Assembly (NCBI RefSeq): GCF_003124125.1
Contig: NZ_QCXQ01000002.1
Span: forward strand, 583,070 to 647,069
DNA length: 64,000 nt
Reading direction: 5' to 3'
DNA from: Levilactobacillus bambusae
Lineage (GTDB): Bacteria; Bacillota; Bacilli; Lactobacillales; Lactobacillaceae
Position 1 is the first letter of the stretch, and each line of letters opens with the position of its first letter. Below, in pieces: positions 1 through 8,175 of the stretch. The notes beneath the pieces were generated by a model. The model made no database searches. It had not been told where the DNA came from and worked only from the letters and a program-made list of their open reading frames with translations. A program made the translations under genes and the position numbers.

Positions 1-25
1 TCTAATCTTGGTGTGTTTTTTGGAA

Positions 26-844
26 TTAACTTAACAACGAGGCAAATGCCGTGGTGGTCATCCCTGGGGTTACCCGTTGACGCTTCAAGTTATACCATCC
101 CTGATCCTTAACGCTGCCCATCCCGGGAGCGGTCGTTAACCCAATTTGGTAGCCAGCCTGTTTAGCCAGCTTAGCTGTAGCGTCATTTGCTCGGCCCGCT
201 GGGTAGCAAATCATCTGAGTATCCTGGTGCAGTTTCTCATCTAACCACCGTTTTGACTGCACTAACTCCGTCTTTTGCTGGGCATCCGACAGTTCATTGA
301 GGTCTAAATGCTGAACCGTATGGCTTTGAAAATCTACCCACCCCGTTTTTTTCATGCGTTCCATGTCGCGCAACGATAGGTGGTTTTTATGCGTCGTATA
401 ATCCGTGATGACGTTAATGGTGGCGTGCACGTGATTTCGCTGTAGAATTGGCAGCCCCTTCGTTAAATTATCTCGGTAGGCGTCATCTAAGGTCACCCAG
501 ACCACTTTTTTGGCCGGCAGCGAATTCGTTTTAAACGCTCGAATGGCTTCCGCCGTTGTTAACGTATAGTAGTGATGTTTATGTAGGTAGGCCATTTCCT
601 GCTGAAACTGGCTAGCGGGAACGCGTAAATCGTTTCCCGATGAAATACTGTGATACATCAAAATCGGAATTTTAACGGCGTTTTGAACGGGCTGCCATTT
701 CACCTTTGCGGGCGCCCTTTTCTTTTGGCTAACCGCTGATGATTGCGACGATTGCCCCGTCTTAGTCCGTGACTGGCAGCCGCTTAGGCCCCCAATTCCC
801 ATTAGTATTAATAATAACCCCACAATAACTTTTCGTTTTTTCAT
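26..844 (-). CDS. Polysaccharide deacetylase lipoprotein (NodB-like)
   Basis: A 272-residue exported lipoprotein. The N-terminus has a Lys/Arg start, a hydrophobic core and the lipobox LSGC, with Cys23 as the lipidated residue. A Ser/Gln/Lys linker follows, then a polysaccharide deacetylase (PF01522) domain beginning at ILMYHS near residue 61. The metal motif that is usually TFDDG reads TLDDAY (118-123), and SHTVQH (174-179) supplies the two His ligands. Family members remove N- or O-acetyl groups from peptidoglycan or exopolysaccharide at the outer face of the membrane. It stands alone; the divergent gene starts about 135 bases away. The altered TLDDAY motif is seen in many lactobacillar members and keeps both Asp residues. 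The exact substrate cannot be read from sequence. Confidence 0.87.
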   Translation of the reverse strand: MKKRKVIVGLLLILMGIGGLSGCQSRTKTGQSSQSSAVSQKKRAPAKVKWQPVQNAVKIPILMYHSISSGNDLRVPASQFQQEMAYLHKHHYYTLTTAEAIRAFKTNSLPAKKVVWVTLDDAYRDNLTKGLPILQRNHVHATINVITDYTTHKNHLSLRDMERMKKTGWVDFQSHTVQHLDLNELSDAQQKTELVQSKRWLDEKLHQDTQMICYPAGRANDATAKLAKQAGYQIGLTTAPGMGSVKDQGWYNLKRQRVTPGMTTTAFASLLS

Positions 845-978
845 TCGACCATCCCCGATTCTTGCATTGAATTTAAGTATACCAAACTCGACTAAAATCT
901 TGTTTTGTGGTGCTCAAGGTTAAGCGATACGCCTATAATGAAATTAATTAAACCTTCACATTTGGAGATGATGCTACT

Positions 979-1722
979 TTGTTGATTACAACGTTAATTA
1001 TTGTAGGAATCCTAGCCGGACTCTGCCAAACGGTAGCTGGCCTGGCGTCATTAGTTTCCTACCCAGCCTTACTAGCACTGGGATTACCACCCATCACGGC
1101 TAACGTTACGAATACGGTTTCCCTGGTCTTTTCCGGGGTGAGCTCTACCCTCTCCTCACAGCGCGAGCTTCGGACTCCCACTGCCAAACGGGAACTATTT
1201 TCCATCCTTCCCGTGATGTTATTAGGGTGCATCTGCGGAGCACTCCTTTTGTTCGTAATTCCCGCTAAGGCCTTCACCCGGGTGGTGCCGTTCTTTATCC
1301 TGTTCGCGGCCTTTGCTGAACTGTTGCCCCAACCGAGCCGGCCGGATCACGTTTCCTGGCCCCGCCGGTGGCTTGCGTTTACCGGAATCTTTTTTGTCGG
1401 GATGTATTCCGGTTACTTTGGCGCGGCAGCCGGCGTTTTAATGCTGGCCCTATTGGGGATCATAAGCACATCCGATTTTCCCACCTATAATGCCGAAAAA
1501 AACGTTGTCTTTGCCATCACCAACGTCCTATCTTCGATCATTTACGCCGCCCATACTAAACTGCTATGGCGTTGGATTTTACCGTTAGGGTGCGGCTTCT
1601 TAATTGGGGGCTACCTCGGTCCCATTATTGTCCGCCACGCCCCGGTGGCCCTCCTAAAGGTCATCATTTGTTTTGGGGCGGTTGTCTTAGCCGTTACCCT
1701 ATTCATTCAGGCCTACTTTTAA
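979..1722 (+). CDS. TSUP family (TauE/SafE) membrane transporter
   Basis: A 247-residue protein made almost wholly of hydrophobic segments, about eight membrane helices. It has the two-lobe pattern of the TauE/SafE (PF01925) family: a Gly/Ala-rich first half (GILAGLCQTVAGLASLV) and a second half carrying SGYFGAAAGVLML. TSUP proteins move sulfite, organosulfonates or related anions by proton coupling. The start is the TTG at 979, preceded by GGAGATG; the nearby ATGs at 968 and 971 run into a stop at once. It is monocistronic and followed by a strong hairpin at 1843. The substrate is unknown. Confidence 0.85.
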   Translation: MLITTLIIVGILAGLCQTVAGLASLVSYPALLALGLPPITANVTNTVSLVFSGVSSTLSSQRELRTPTAKRELFSILPVMLLGCICGALLLFVIPAKAFTRVVPFFILFAAFAELLPQPSRPDHVSWPRRWLAFTGIFFVGMYSGYFGAAAGVLMLALLGIISTSDFPTYNAEKNVVFAITNVLSSIIYAAHTKLLWRWILPLGCGFLIGGYLGPIIVRHAPVALLKVIICFGAVVLAVTLFIQAYF

Positions 1723-1842
1723 GCGCGCTCCCTTAAAAAGGGATCACGATAGCTTTAAATCGGCGTCAGCGTTCTGGAATGAGCGGCACTTACTCGTTAT
1801 TAATTCGTCACTTCAGTTATAAATGGTCACTGACCAACCTGA

Positions 1843-1903
1843 CAAATAGGCAGCGGATCGACTTCGATAAAAAATTATCGAAATCGATCACGCTGCCTAT
1901 TTG
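1843..1903. repeat. Nested hairpin element, copy A (probable bidirectional terminator)
   Basis: A near-perfect inverted repeat. The outer arms read CAAATAGGCAGCG and CGCTGCCTATTTG, the inner arms GATCGA and TCGATC, and the core TTCGATAA and TTATCGAA around an A-rich loop. It lies between the convergent TSUP and DUF1304 genes. It shares the CAAATAgg...ccTATTTG ends and TTCGAT...ATCGAA core with copies elsewhere in the window (see findings). It probably acts as a terminator in both directions. Confidence 0.75.
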
Positions 1904-1938
1904 TTGTAAACGAGTTTAGTTGCGCATATTCCTTAACG

Positions 1939-2301
1939 TTACAACAATGCTAACAACGCTAAGATGGCTGGAAGCCCCTGCGTCCAAATAATTTGGCGAC
2001 TGACCGTGATCATCCCGAAAACGGCGGCCACAATAATAAAAATCAAAAAGACCCGCTGCATAAGCAACGAAGCAGCCCCAACCAGCGCAAACTCGGCAAC
2101 GAGTAAGCCAACCCCAAGAAAACCGTTGTAGAGCCCCTGATTAGCAAACGCCACCCTTGCCTCAGGCTGGGCTAAGAAGTCAGCCGACAGACCAAACGCC
2201 CGCTGCGCCGCCTTGGTTTGGGAACCAAACATTTCAAATAGCATGATCCCAAGGGCTTCCACGGCGACTAAAGTAACTAAAATCAATCGTAATTGAACCA
2301 T
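1939..2301 (-). CDS. DUF1304 family membrane protein
   Basis: A 120-residue integral membrane protein with four predicted helices and the DUF1304 (PF06993) pattern: an N-terminal VTLVAVEALGIMLFEMF segment, the conserved stretch FANQGLYNGFLGVGLL near residue 53, and a C-terminal hydrophobic pair around QGLPAILALLALL. The family is common in Firmicutes and has no agreed function. The start ATG is preceded by a GGGAGATGAG-type ribosome site. It is convergent with the TSUP gene and shares its terminator region. Confidence 0.87.
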   Translation of the reverse strand: MVQLRLILVTLVAVEALGIMLFEMFGSQTKAAQRAFGLSADFLAQPEARVAFANQGLYNGFLGVGLLVAEFALVGAASLLMQRVFLIFIIVAAVFGMITVSRQIIWTQGLPAILALLALL

Positions 2302-2407
2302 TTTCTCATCTCCCTACCCTCAATTTACTGTATTTTTGTTTTTTCCACCACCATTCGACTTTTATGGCGTTGACTAACAATTGTTTAAACCGTTTTACGT
2401 CTTATGA

Positions 2408-2506
2408 AAATACGAACTTTATTTAAGATAAAATAATTTATATTCCTAACATTTACGAACATTAATCGAAAAAAAGAGTTAAAACAGCATTGACTTACCG
2501 AACAAA
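2408..2506 (+). promoter_or_regulatory. Three PurBox-like sites and promoter of the nucleoside importer operon
   Basis: Three direct copies of a 13-base motif close to the PurR box (AWWWCCGAACWWT) lie at 2408-2420 (AAATACGAACTTT), 2451-2463 (ATTTACGAACATT) and 2494-2506 (CTTACCGAACAAA). They are spaced exactly 43 bases start to start, about four helical turns. The third overlaps a likely promoter: TTGACT at 2490-2495, an 18-base spacer, and TATCTT at 2514-2519. This suggests purine-responsive control of the downstream importer. The motif match is seen; PurR binding is inferred. Confidence 0.55.
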
Positions 2507-2563
2507 CAGATGCTATCTTATAACCAACGCAAACGTCAAAACCACTTTTGGGAGGAATTCAAG

Positions 2564-3610
2564 TTGAAAAAAGCACTTGCAACAAGCGCGACAGCATTAG
2601 CCATTATCGGGTTAGGGATAACACTTACCGGTTGTGGTCATCAGTCAACTGCCAACGGAGAAAAAACTAAGTCCACTACGCATACCGTTGCCTTAGTCAC
2701 CGATGGCGGTGGAATAGACGATAAATCGTTTAACCAATCCGCTTGGGAAGGCATGAAGGCCTGGGGGAAAGAACACGGCCTAAGTAAGGGCGTTCACGGT
2801 TATAACTACGCTCAATCAACTTCAAATTCTGACTTTGCTCCTAACATTAATAAGTTAATTAAGGCCAACTACAAGACCATCTTCGGGATCGGATTTAATC
2901 TCCAACAAACCGTTTCGGATGCCGCTCAGGCGAACCCAAAGACGAACTTTGCCATCGTTGACGCAGTCGTCCCTAACCGAAAGAACGTCGCCTCAGCCAC
3001 CTTCCAGACCGAACAGTCCAGTTACCTAGCTGGGGTAGCAACGGCCCTCTCCACTAAAACGAACCGGGTCGGTTTTATTGGGGGCCAGAAGAGTGCGGTC
3101 ATTAGCACCTTCCAAGCCGGTTTTACGGAGGGAGTCCACGCCGTTAACCCTAAAATCAAGGTTGACGTTAAGTACGCTGGTTCCTTCACCGCACCAGACA
3201 AGGGTCAATCCCTCGCCACCGCAATGTATAACAACCAAGAAGACGTGATTATGACGGCCGCCGGCGGGACCGGAAACGGCGTGTTCACGGCGGCTAAAAA
3301 CCTAGCCAAGGACGGTAAAAAGGTATGGGTCATCGGGGCGGACCGGGACCAAAAGTCCGATGGCGCCTACAAGGGGGGTAACGTCACCCTGACATCGACC
3401 ATCAAAAACGTTGGCAGCGCCGTTGAAGACCTCTCTAACCGGGCCATGAAGGATCAATTCCCCGGGGGAGAAGTTCTCAAATATAACCTCAAAAACCACG
3501 GGGTTGATATTAGTCGTGATGGACTATCAGCCCAGACGTGGCAAAAGGTTCAGGCCGCTAAGGAAGCTATTATTTCGGGTAAAACGAAGGTATCCGACAC
3601 AGTTAAATAA
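2564..3610 (+). CDS. BMP family nucleoside-binding lipoprotein (NupN-like)
   Basis: The substrate-binding lipoprotein of a nucleoside ABC importer. It belongs to the basic membrane protein family (PF02608). The chosen start is the TTG at 2564, because GGAGGA lies eight bases upstream and it opens directly into a signal peptide with lipobox LTGC (Cys24); a longer reading from 2510 adds an unrelated leader. The mature part shows the family's VALVTDGGGIDDKSFNQSAW motif near the N-terminus, and later motifs such as IGADRDQ. It is the first gene of a four-gene operon with the ATPase and two permeases, the order seen for guanosine/inosine importers. Substrate assignment rests on family and operon. 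Confidence 0.9.
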   Translation: MKKALATSATALAIIGLGITLTGCGHQSTANGEKTKSTTHTVALVTDGGGIDDKSFNQSAWEGMKAWGKEHGLSKGVHGYNYAQSTSNSDFAPNINKLIKANYKTIFGIGFNLQQTVSDAAQANPKTNFAIVDAVVPNRKNVASATFQTEQSSYLAGVATALSTKTNRVGFIGGQKSAVISTFQAGFTEGVHAVNPKIKVDVKYAGSFTAPDKGQSLATAMYNNQEDVIMTAAGGTGNGVFTAAKNLAKDGKKVWVIGADRDQKSDGAYKGGNVTLTSTIKNVGSAVEDLSNRAMKDQFPGGEVLKYNLKNHGVDISRDGLSAQTWQKVQAAKEAIISGKTKVSDTVK

Positions 3611-3623
3611 CGAATTTGAGCTA

Positions 3624-3654
3624 GGAATCATGGGTCCCCACCATGATTCCTTTT
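3624..3654 (+). terminator. Intercistronic hairpin terminator after the binding-protein gene
   Basis: GGAATCATGG and CCATGATTCC form a 10-bp stem followed by TTTT, between the binding-protein stop and the ATPase start. A partial terminator here would let the lipoprotein be made in excess over the membrane components, a common arrangement in ABC importer operons. A similar hairpin sits after the binding-protein gene of the phn-like operon (45107-45159). Confidence 0.75.
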
Positions 3655-3674
3655 CAAACCTAGGAGGCAGCTAA

Positions 3675-5243
3675 ATGGCTCAAGTACTCGTTTCCATGCA
3701 GCACATCACTAAACGGTTTGGTGACTTTTACGCCAATCAAGACGTTAATTTATCGGTTCATGCCGGAGAAGTTCTCGCCCTGCTAGGGGAAAACGGTGCT
3801 GGTAAATCAACGCTTATGAGTATCCTGTCCGGTTTGCGGCAGCCCACAAGCGGGACCTTAATGATTAAGGGGCAGCCCGTATCGTTCCGAAGTCCCCGCG
3901 ATGCCACCTTAGCGGGCATTGGCATGGTCCACCAGCACTTCATGCTCGTTCAAGCCTTCACCGGACTCGAAAACGTTCTGCTCGGCGATGAATTAGTTCA
4001 CCACGGCGTCTTAGCCGAAAAACGGGCGCAAACCCGCATACAAGCGTTAGCGGATACCTACCACCTCAACGTTAATCTCAATCAGCGGGTGGCGGAAATG
4101 TCCGTGGGGATGCAACAACGGTTAGAAATCCTGAAAACCCTCTACCGTAACGCCGATATTGTGATTCTCGACGAACCCACGGCCGTTCTAACACCCCAAG
4201 AAATTACGAGTTTAATGGAAATTATTCATCAACTTACCCAGGAGGGCAAAGCGGTTATTTTTATCAGCCATAAGCTGAGTGAGATTAAAGCCATTGCGGA
4301 TCAGTGTGTCGTCATCCGCCACGGTCAGGTGATTCAAACGCTTGCGGTCAATACCACGGATGAATCGACCCTCGCCGATTTAATGGTCGGGCGGCACGTT
4401 TCCCGGTCGCTAGCCAAACCGGCACCTCAATTAGGAACGGTAAGCTTGGCACTACGCCACTTATCCGTCAAGGATCACCGGGGTATCGAGCGCGTACATC
4501 AATTAGATTTAGACGTTAGCGAAGGCGAAATTGTGGGCGTAGCCGGCATTGATGGCAACGGTCAGAGCGAACTGCTGAGTGCACTCACGGGCATGCTGCC
4601 TGCGTCTGCCGATCAATTTACGTTAAACGGCCAGGATATGCGCCATCGTTCGCCGCGGCAATTCACACAACAGGGTCAAGCCTACATCCCCGAAGACCGC
4701 CAAACCGTGGGCTTAATCCTCCCCTTTACGTTAGCCGAAAATCTGATGGGCCAGGGATTCATGGCGGCCCAAAATTACCGTTTCGGTCTACTCAACTACC
4801 CCTTAATTCGGGCTAAGGCCCGGCAGTTAATCCAAAAATTTGATATTCGAACGGTCAGTGAACAGGTCCCAGCAGCCTCCCTATCCGGTGGAAATCAACA
4901 AAAACTCATTATTGCCCGGGAGTTAAGCCGTCATCCGAACCTATTAATTGCGGCAAATCCCACCCGGGGGCTCGACGTCGGTGCCATTGAATACGTCCAT
5001 CAGAGTATTTTGGATCAGCGGAACCAAGGAAAGGCCGTCTTGCTTGTTAGTTTTGAATTAGATGAAATTCTGCAGTTAGCCGATCGCATTGTGGTGATGC
5101 ACGATGGTGAAATTATTGGCGCTGCCAACCCAGCTAAAATTACCCGACAGGAACTCGGCCTCTTGATGGCGGGTTCCCCCGTTGAGCGTCCCGAAGCCCA
5201 AAGTTACGTTACCGTTTCAGAAAGGAGTCCCCGTTCAAAATGA
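3675..5243 (+). CDS. Nucleoside ABC importer ATPase, two nucleotide-binding domains (NupO-like)
   Basis: A 522-residue ATPase with two fused ABC domains, typical of sugar and nucleoside importers. Domain 1 has Walker A GENGAGKST (38-46), signature VGMQQRLEIL and Walker B IVILDEPTAVL. Domain 2 has the usual degenerate P-loop region (GIDGNGQSELLSAL), signature LSGGNQQKLIIARE and the altered Walker B region LLIAANPTRGLDVGA, so it is probably mainly structural or regulatory. It drives the permeases encoded next. Its stop overlaps the first permease start by four bases, indicating translational coupling. Confidence 0.92.
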   Translation: MAQVLVSMQHITKRFGDFYANQDVNLSVHAGEVLALLGENGAGKSTLMSILSGLRQPTSGTLMIKGQPVSFRSPRDATLAGIGMVHQHFMLVQAFTGLENVLLGDELVHHGVLAEKRAQTRIQALADTYHLNVNLNQRVAEMSVGMQQRLEILKTLYRNADIVILDEPTAVLTPQEITSLMEIIHQLTQEGKAVIFISHKLSEIKAIADQCVVIRHGQVIQTLAVNTTDESTLADLMVGRHVSRSLAKPAPQLGTVSLALRHLSVKDHRGIERVHQLDLDVSEGEIVGVAGIDGNGQSELLSALTGMLPASADQFTLNGQDMRHRSPRQFTQQGQAYIPEDRQTVGLILPFTLAENLMGQGFMAAQNYRFGLLNYPLIRAKARQLIQKFDIRTVSEQVPAASLSGGNQQKLIIARELSRHPNLLIAANPTRGLDVGAIEYVHQSILDQRNQGKAVLLVSFELDEILQLADRIVVMHDGEIIGAANPAKITRQELGLLMAGSPVERPEAQSYVTVSERSPRSK

Positions 5244-6349
5244 AAACCGCCCGTTTATGGAACATTTGGATTCCCACGTTTGCCATCCTTGCGGGATTAC
5301 TCATTGGTGCATTCATCATGGTCATTTTTGGCTACAATCCCGTCGACAATTACTTGAGTATGTTTCAGGGAGCCTTTGGCGACATTAATTCATGGGGTGC
5401 CACGCTAAGCGACATGACTCCCCTTATTTTTACGGCCCTCGGGTTCTCCATTGCAGATTCCGCCGGTTTCTTTAACATCGGCAGCCCAGGCCAGGCCTTA
5501 GTTGGTTGGCTAGCCGCAGTGTGGTTTGCCCTTGCTAACAGTTCCCTCCCTGGCTGGCTCCTAATTCCCGGGGCCTTACTAATGGGTGGCGTGGCCGGTG
5601 CCCTCCTATCGGGTCTAGCCGGAGTTCTGCGGGCCTACTTCGGAACGAACGAAGTCATTTCAACGATTATGCTGAACTACGTCGCCTTATACGTCGTCAA
5701 CTACCTCGTTCAAACCCAGTTGGCGATTCACCATAATGATTATTCTAAAACCATCCCGGCGGCGGCCCGGTTAAGAACCCCGTTTTTGGAACAGTTAACC
5801 CGCAACTCGACGTTTAGCTACGGTTTCTTTATGGCTCTTGCAGCAGCCATCATTATTTTTATCGTCATGCGTTTTAGTCGAATCGGGTTTGAAATCCGGG
5901 CCGTTGGTTTAAATCCAACGGGTGCCGCTTACCTAGGGATTAATTCCAAGGCGGTTATTATTCGATCCATGGCCCTCTCCGGCTTTTTGTCTGGGTTAGG
6001 GGGCGCCATTAACGGACTCGGCAATTACGAAAATATTACCGTTAGTTCCGCCCTTCCAACCATTGGCTTCAACGGAATGGCCGTTTCCCTGCTGGCTGGT
6101 GGTAATCCCCTCGGCATTCTTCCGGCCGCCCTTCTCTTCTCGGGGTTAAGCATTGGGGGCCTCAATATGTCCGTGGTCTCAAATACCCCGCCAGAAATCG
6201 TCAACGTGATTATTCCAACCATTATTTTCTTCGTTGGTTGTAACTACGCCATTCGCTACCTATTGAATCACCAGATTTGGCGAAAACGAGCTGCCGACCA
6301 TCCAGCCGAAGCAGCTCAAACCACAACGTTTAAACGGGAGGTCGACTAG
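5240..6349 (+). CDS. Nucleoside ABC importer permease 1 (NupP-like)
   Basis: A 369-residue membrane permease of the BPD_transp_2 (PF02653) type, with about nine or ten helices. Motifs include GFSIADSAGFFNIGSPGQAL near residue 70 and the coupling-loop region IRAVGLNPTGAAYLGIN, which contacts the ATPase. It begins four bases inside the end of the ATPase gene and is followed one base later by the second permease. Together they form the heteromeric channel of the BMP-type importer. Confidence 0.9.
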   Translation: MKTARLWNIWIPTFAILAGLLIGAFIMVIFGYNPVDNYLSMFQGAFGDINSWGATLSDMTPLIFTALGFSIADSAGFFNIGSPGQALVGWLAAVWFALANSSLPGWLLIPGALLMGGVAGALLSGLAGVLRAYFGTNEVISTIMLNYVALYVVNYLVQTQLAIHHNDYSKTIPAAARLRTPFLEQLTRNSTFSYGFFMALAAAIIIFIVMRFSRIGFEIRAVGLNPTGAAYLGINSKAVIIRSMALSGFLSGLGGAINGLGNYENITVSSALPTIGFNGMAVSLLAGGNPLGILPAALLFSGLSIGGLNMSVVSNTPPEIVNVIIPTIIFFVGCNYAIRYLLNHQIWRKRAADHPAEAAQTTTFKREVD

Positions 6350-6350
6350 C

Positions 6351-7307
6351 ATGTCAACGATCATTCTATTAATGACCATTGTTTCAACCACCTTAATTTA
6401 CGCGGCCCCCCTGATGTTTGCGGCCTTGGGCGGGACATTTTCTGAACGCGGTGGCATCGTCAACGTGGGTCTTGAAGGCATTATGGTTGTCGGCGCTTTT
6501 TCCGGGGCCGTCTTCAACCTTAGTTTTGCAAAAGTACTCGGTCCGAATGCCCTTTGGCTGGCCATCTTAGTGGGGGGCCTTGCGGGAGGCGGTTTTTCCC
6601 TCTTGCACGCCGTTGCAACCATTAACTTTCGCTCCGATCACATTATCAGCGGGACCGTTCTAAACATGTTGGCTCCGGCCCTGTGCATCTTTTTAACGCG
6701 GGTGCTTTACAATCAAGGCCAGACCCCTAGCTTATCGGTTTCATTAGGAACGACAACCGTACCCGGGCTCTCCCAGCTGCCTGTTTTGGGCCCCGTTTTC
6801 TTTACAAAAACCTCCCCGAGCGGGTACTTCGCTATCGGAGTTGGCATCCTCTGTTGGCTCTTGCTTTATCGGACCCGTTTCGGTCTGCGCTTACGCTCCG
6901 TGGGGGAAAATCCCGAAGCCGCCGCAACCTTAGGCATTAACGTTGTCGCGCTCCGGTATAGCGGCGTCATCCTCTCCGGTCTGCTCGGCGGGATGGGCGG
7001 TGCCATCATGGCGGAATCCATTACGCTGAATTTTAGTGCGACAACCATTGTCGGCCAGGGCTTTATGGCGCTGGCAGTCATGATTTTCGGGAAGTGGAAT
7101 CCGCTGGGGGCCATTGGTGCCAGCCTCTTTTTCGGCTTAGCCCAAAGCCTTGCCATTGTCGGCGACTACATTCCAGTTTTAAGCCACCTGAACCAAGTCT
7201 GGTTTCAAATTGCCCCCTACCTCATAACGTTAGTGGTCCTCGTTCTCTTCTTTGGTCAATCCACGGCGCCGGCAGCGGATGGCTCAACCTACATTAAGTC
7301 TAAGTAA
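6351..7307 (+). CDS. Nucleoside ABC importer permease 2 (NupQ-like)
   Basis: A 318-residue permease paralogous to its upstream neighbour (PF02653). It shows FAALGGTFSERGGIVNVGLEG near residue 24 and the coupling-loop motif LRSVGENPEAAATLGIN. It closes the four-gene importer operon. Nothing like a strong hairpin is obvious right after its stop; the next gene begins 85 bases on with its own ribosome site. Confidence 0.9.
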   Translation: MSTIILLMTIVSTTLIYAAPLMFAALGGTFSERGGIVNVGLEGIMVVGAFSGAVFNLSFAKVLGPNALWLAILVGGLAGGGFSLLHAVATINFRSDHIISGTVLNMLAPALCIFLTRVLYNQGQTPSLSVSLGTTTVPGLSQLPVLGPVFFTKTSPSGYFAIGVGILCWLLLYRTRFGLRLRSVGENPEAAATLGINVVALRYSGVILSGLLGGMGGAIMAESITLNFSATTIVGQGFMALAVMIFGKWNPLGAIGASLFFGLAQSLAIVGDYIPVLSHLNQVWFQIAPYLITLVVLVLFFGQSTAPAADGSTYIKSK

Positions 7308-7392
7308 TCAGCATCCCTTCGTTTTTCAACTCGGTTCGACCTAAAAAAGAGTAGAATAATAAGGATTGGATTAAAGTATACGGAGGGATCAC

Positions 7393-7989
7393 ATGCTGAC
7401 CAACCTTATTCCAGCGACGTTTGCCTTTTTGGCAACGGACATGGACGATTTATTCTTACTCGTTACCTTCTTAATGGTTGCGGCAAACGAGACCGGTGTC
7501 AAACAGCAGCGCGACCTCATTAAGGTTTTTGCGGGCCAAATTTTAGCTTTTGCGGTCATTCTATTAGTGAGTGACCTCGGTAGTTTAGGAATCCGGCTGC
7601 TTCCCACCCGCTTCATCGCTGGATTAGGTGCCATTCCCTTATTTATGGGCTGCCAGATCTTCTGGAGCGAGCACCGGGCCAAACGGGAGCACCAAAAACA
7701 AGTCATCAACCAACACGTGGTTTCCGTCGGGTTCGTTTTTATCACCATTTTAGCTGACGGTGGCGATAACCTTGGGGTGTATATTCCTTACTTCTCACTC
7801 CTAAATAACACCCGCTTAATCGAAACCAATCTGTATCTGCTCCTGTTGATTTGTATTTGGTGTGGAATTGGCCTTGCCCTCACCCACGTTAAAAGCTTCG
7901 AGACCTTCTTCCACCGGCACGGCGAAAACTTAACCGGGGTGATCTTAATTGTATTGGGATTAATATTGATTTATAAGGGACTCAGCTAG
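7393..7989 (+). CDS. CadD family cadmium resistance/cation transporter, copy 1
   Basis: A 198-residue membrane protein of the CadD (PF03596) family, with an N-terminal ATDMDDLFLLVTFL helix, charged-residue pairs within helices (a family hallmark) and a central ADGGDNLGVYIPYF motif. CadD-type proteins confer cadmium tolerance and are also found near quaternary-ammonium functions. The start ATG follows GGAGGG. Unlike the second copy at 48799-49407, no ArsR-type regulator is adjacent, so its control is unclear. Confidence 0.85.
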   Translation: MLTNLIPATFAFLATDMDDLFLLVTFLMVAANETGVKQQRDLIKVFAGQILAFAVILLVSDLGSLGIRLLPTRFIAGLGAIPLFMGCQIFWSEHRAKREHQKQVINQHVVSVGFVFITILADGGDNLGVYIPYFSLLNNTRLIETNLYLLLLICIWCGIGLALTHVKSFETFFHRHGENLTGVILIVLGLILIYKGLS

Positions 7990-8059
7990 ATATATATCCC
8001 TACCAAGGATTTCATGTGTGTCAATCAAACAAACGCTATTTAAATTAGTGAACGCCTTT

Positions 8060-8075
8060 TGTTTCACGTGAAACA
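8060..8075. other. ParB-binding parS site (perfect 16-bp palindrome)
   Basis: TGTTTCACGTGAAACA matches the bacterial parS consensus TGTTnCACGTGAAACA at every position and is perfectly palindromic. It lies in the gap between the convergent cadD and htpX genes, outside any coding region. ParB/Spo0J loads here to spread and recruit SMC for chromosome segregation. An identical copy is at 52259-52274. parS sites usually cluster near the replication origin. Confidence 0.75.
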
Positions 8076-8104
8076 GCCAAGCCCTTACGTGGAGTTAGAC
8101 TAAC

Positions 8105-8147
8105 GAAAAAAGATCGGATAACCATATCTGGTTATCCGATCTTTTTT
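8105..8147. terminator. Bidirectional terminator between cadD and htpX
   Basis: AAAAAAGATCGGATAACC and GGTTATCCGATCTTTTTT form an 18-bp perfect stem around a six-base loop, with a U tract on either strand. It serves the convergent cadD (plus) and htpX (minus) genes. Confidence 0.9.
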
Positions 8148-8175
8148 GTATTTTTTTGTAAGCAACACCACTGTT

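Noticed and set aside
7389-7748. Minus-strand frame opposite cadD copy 1
   Set aside because: A shadow of the CadD frame, with a composition unlike a real protein and no ribosome site.
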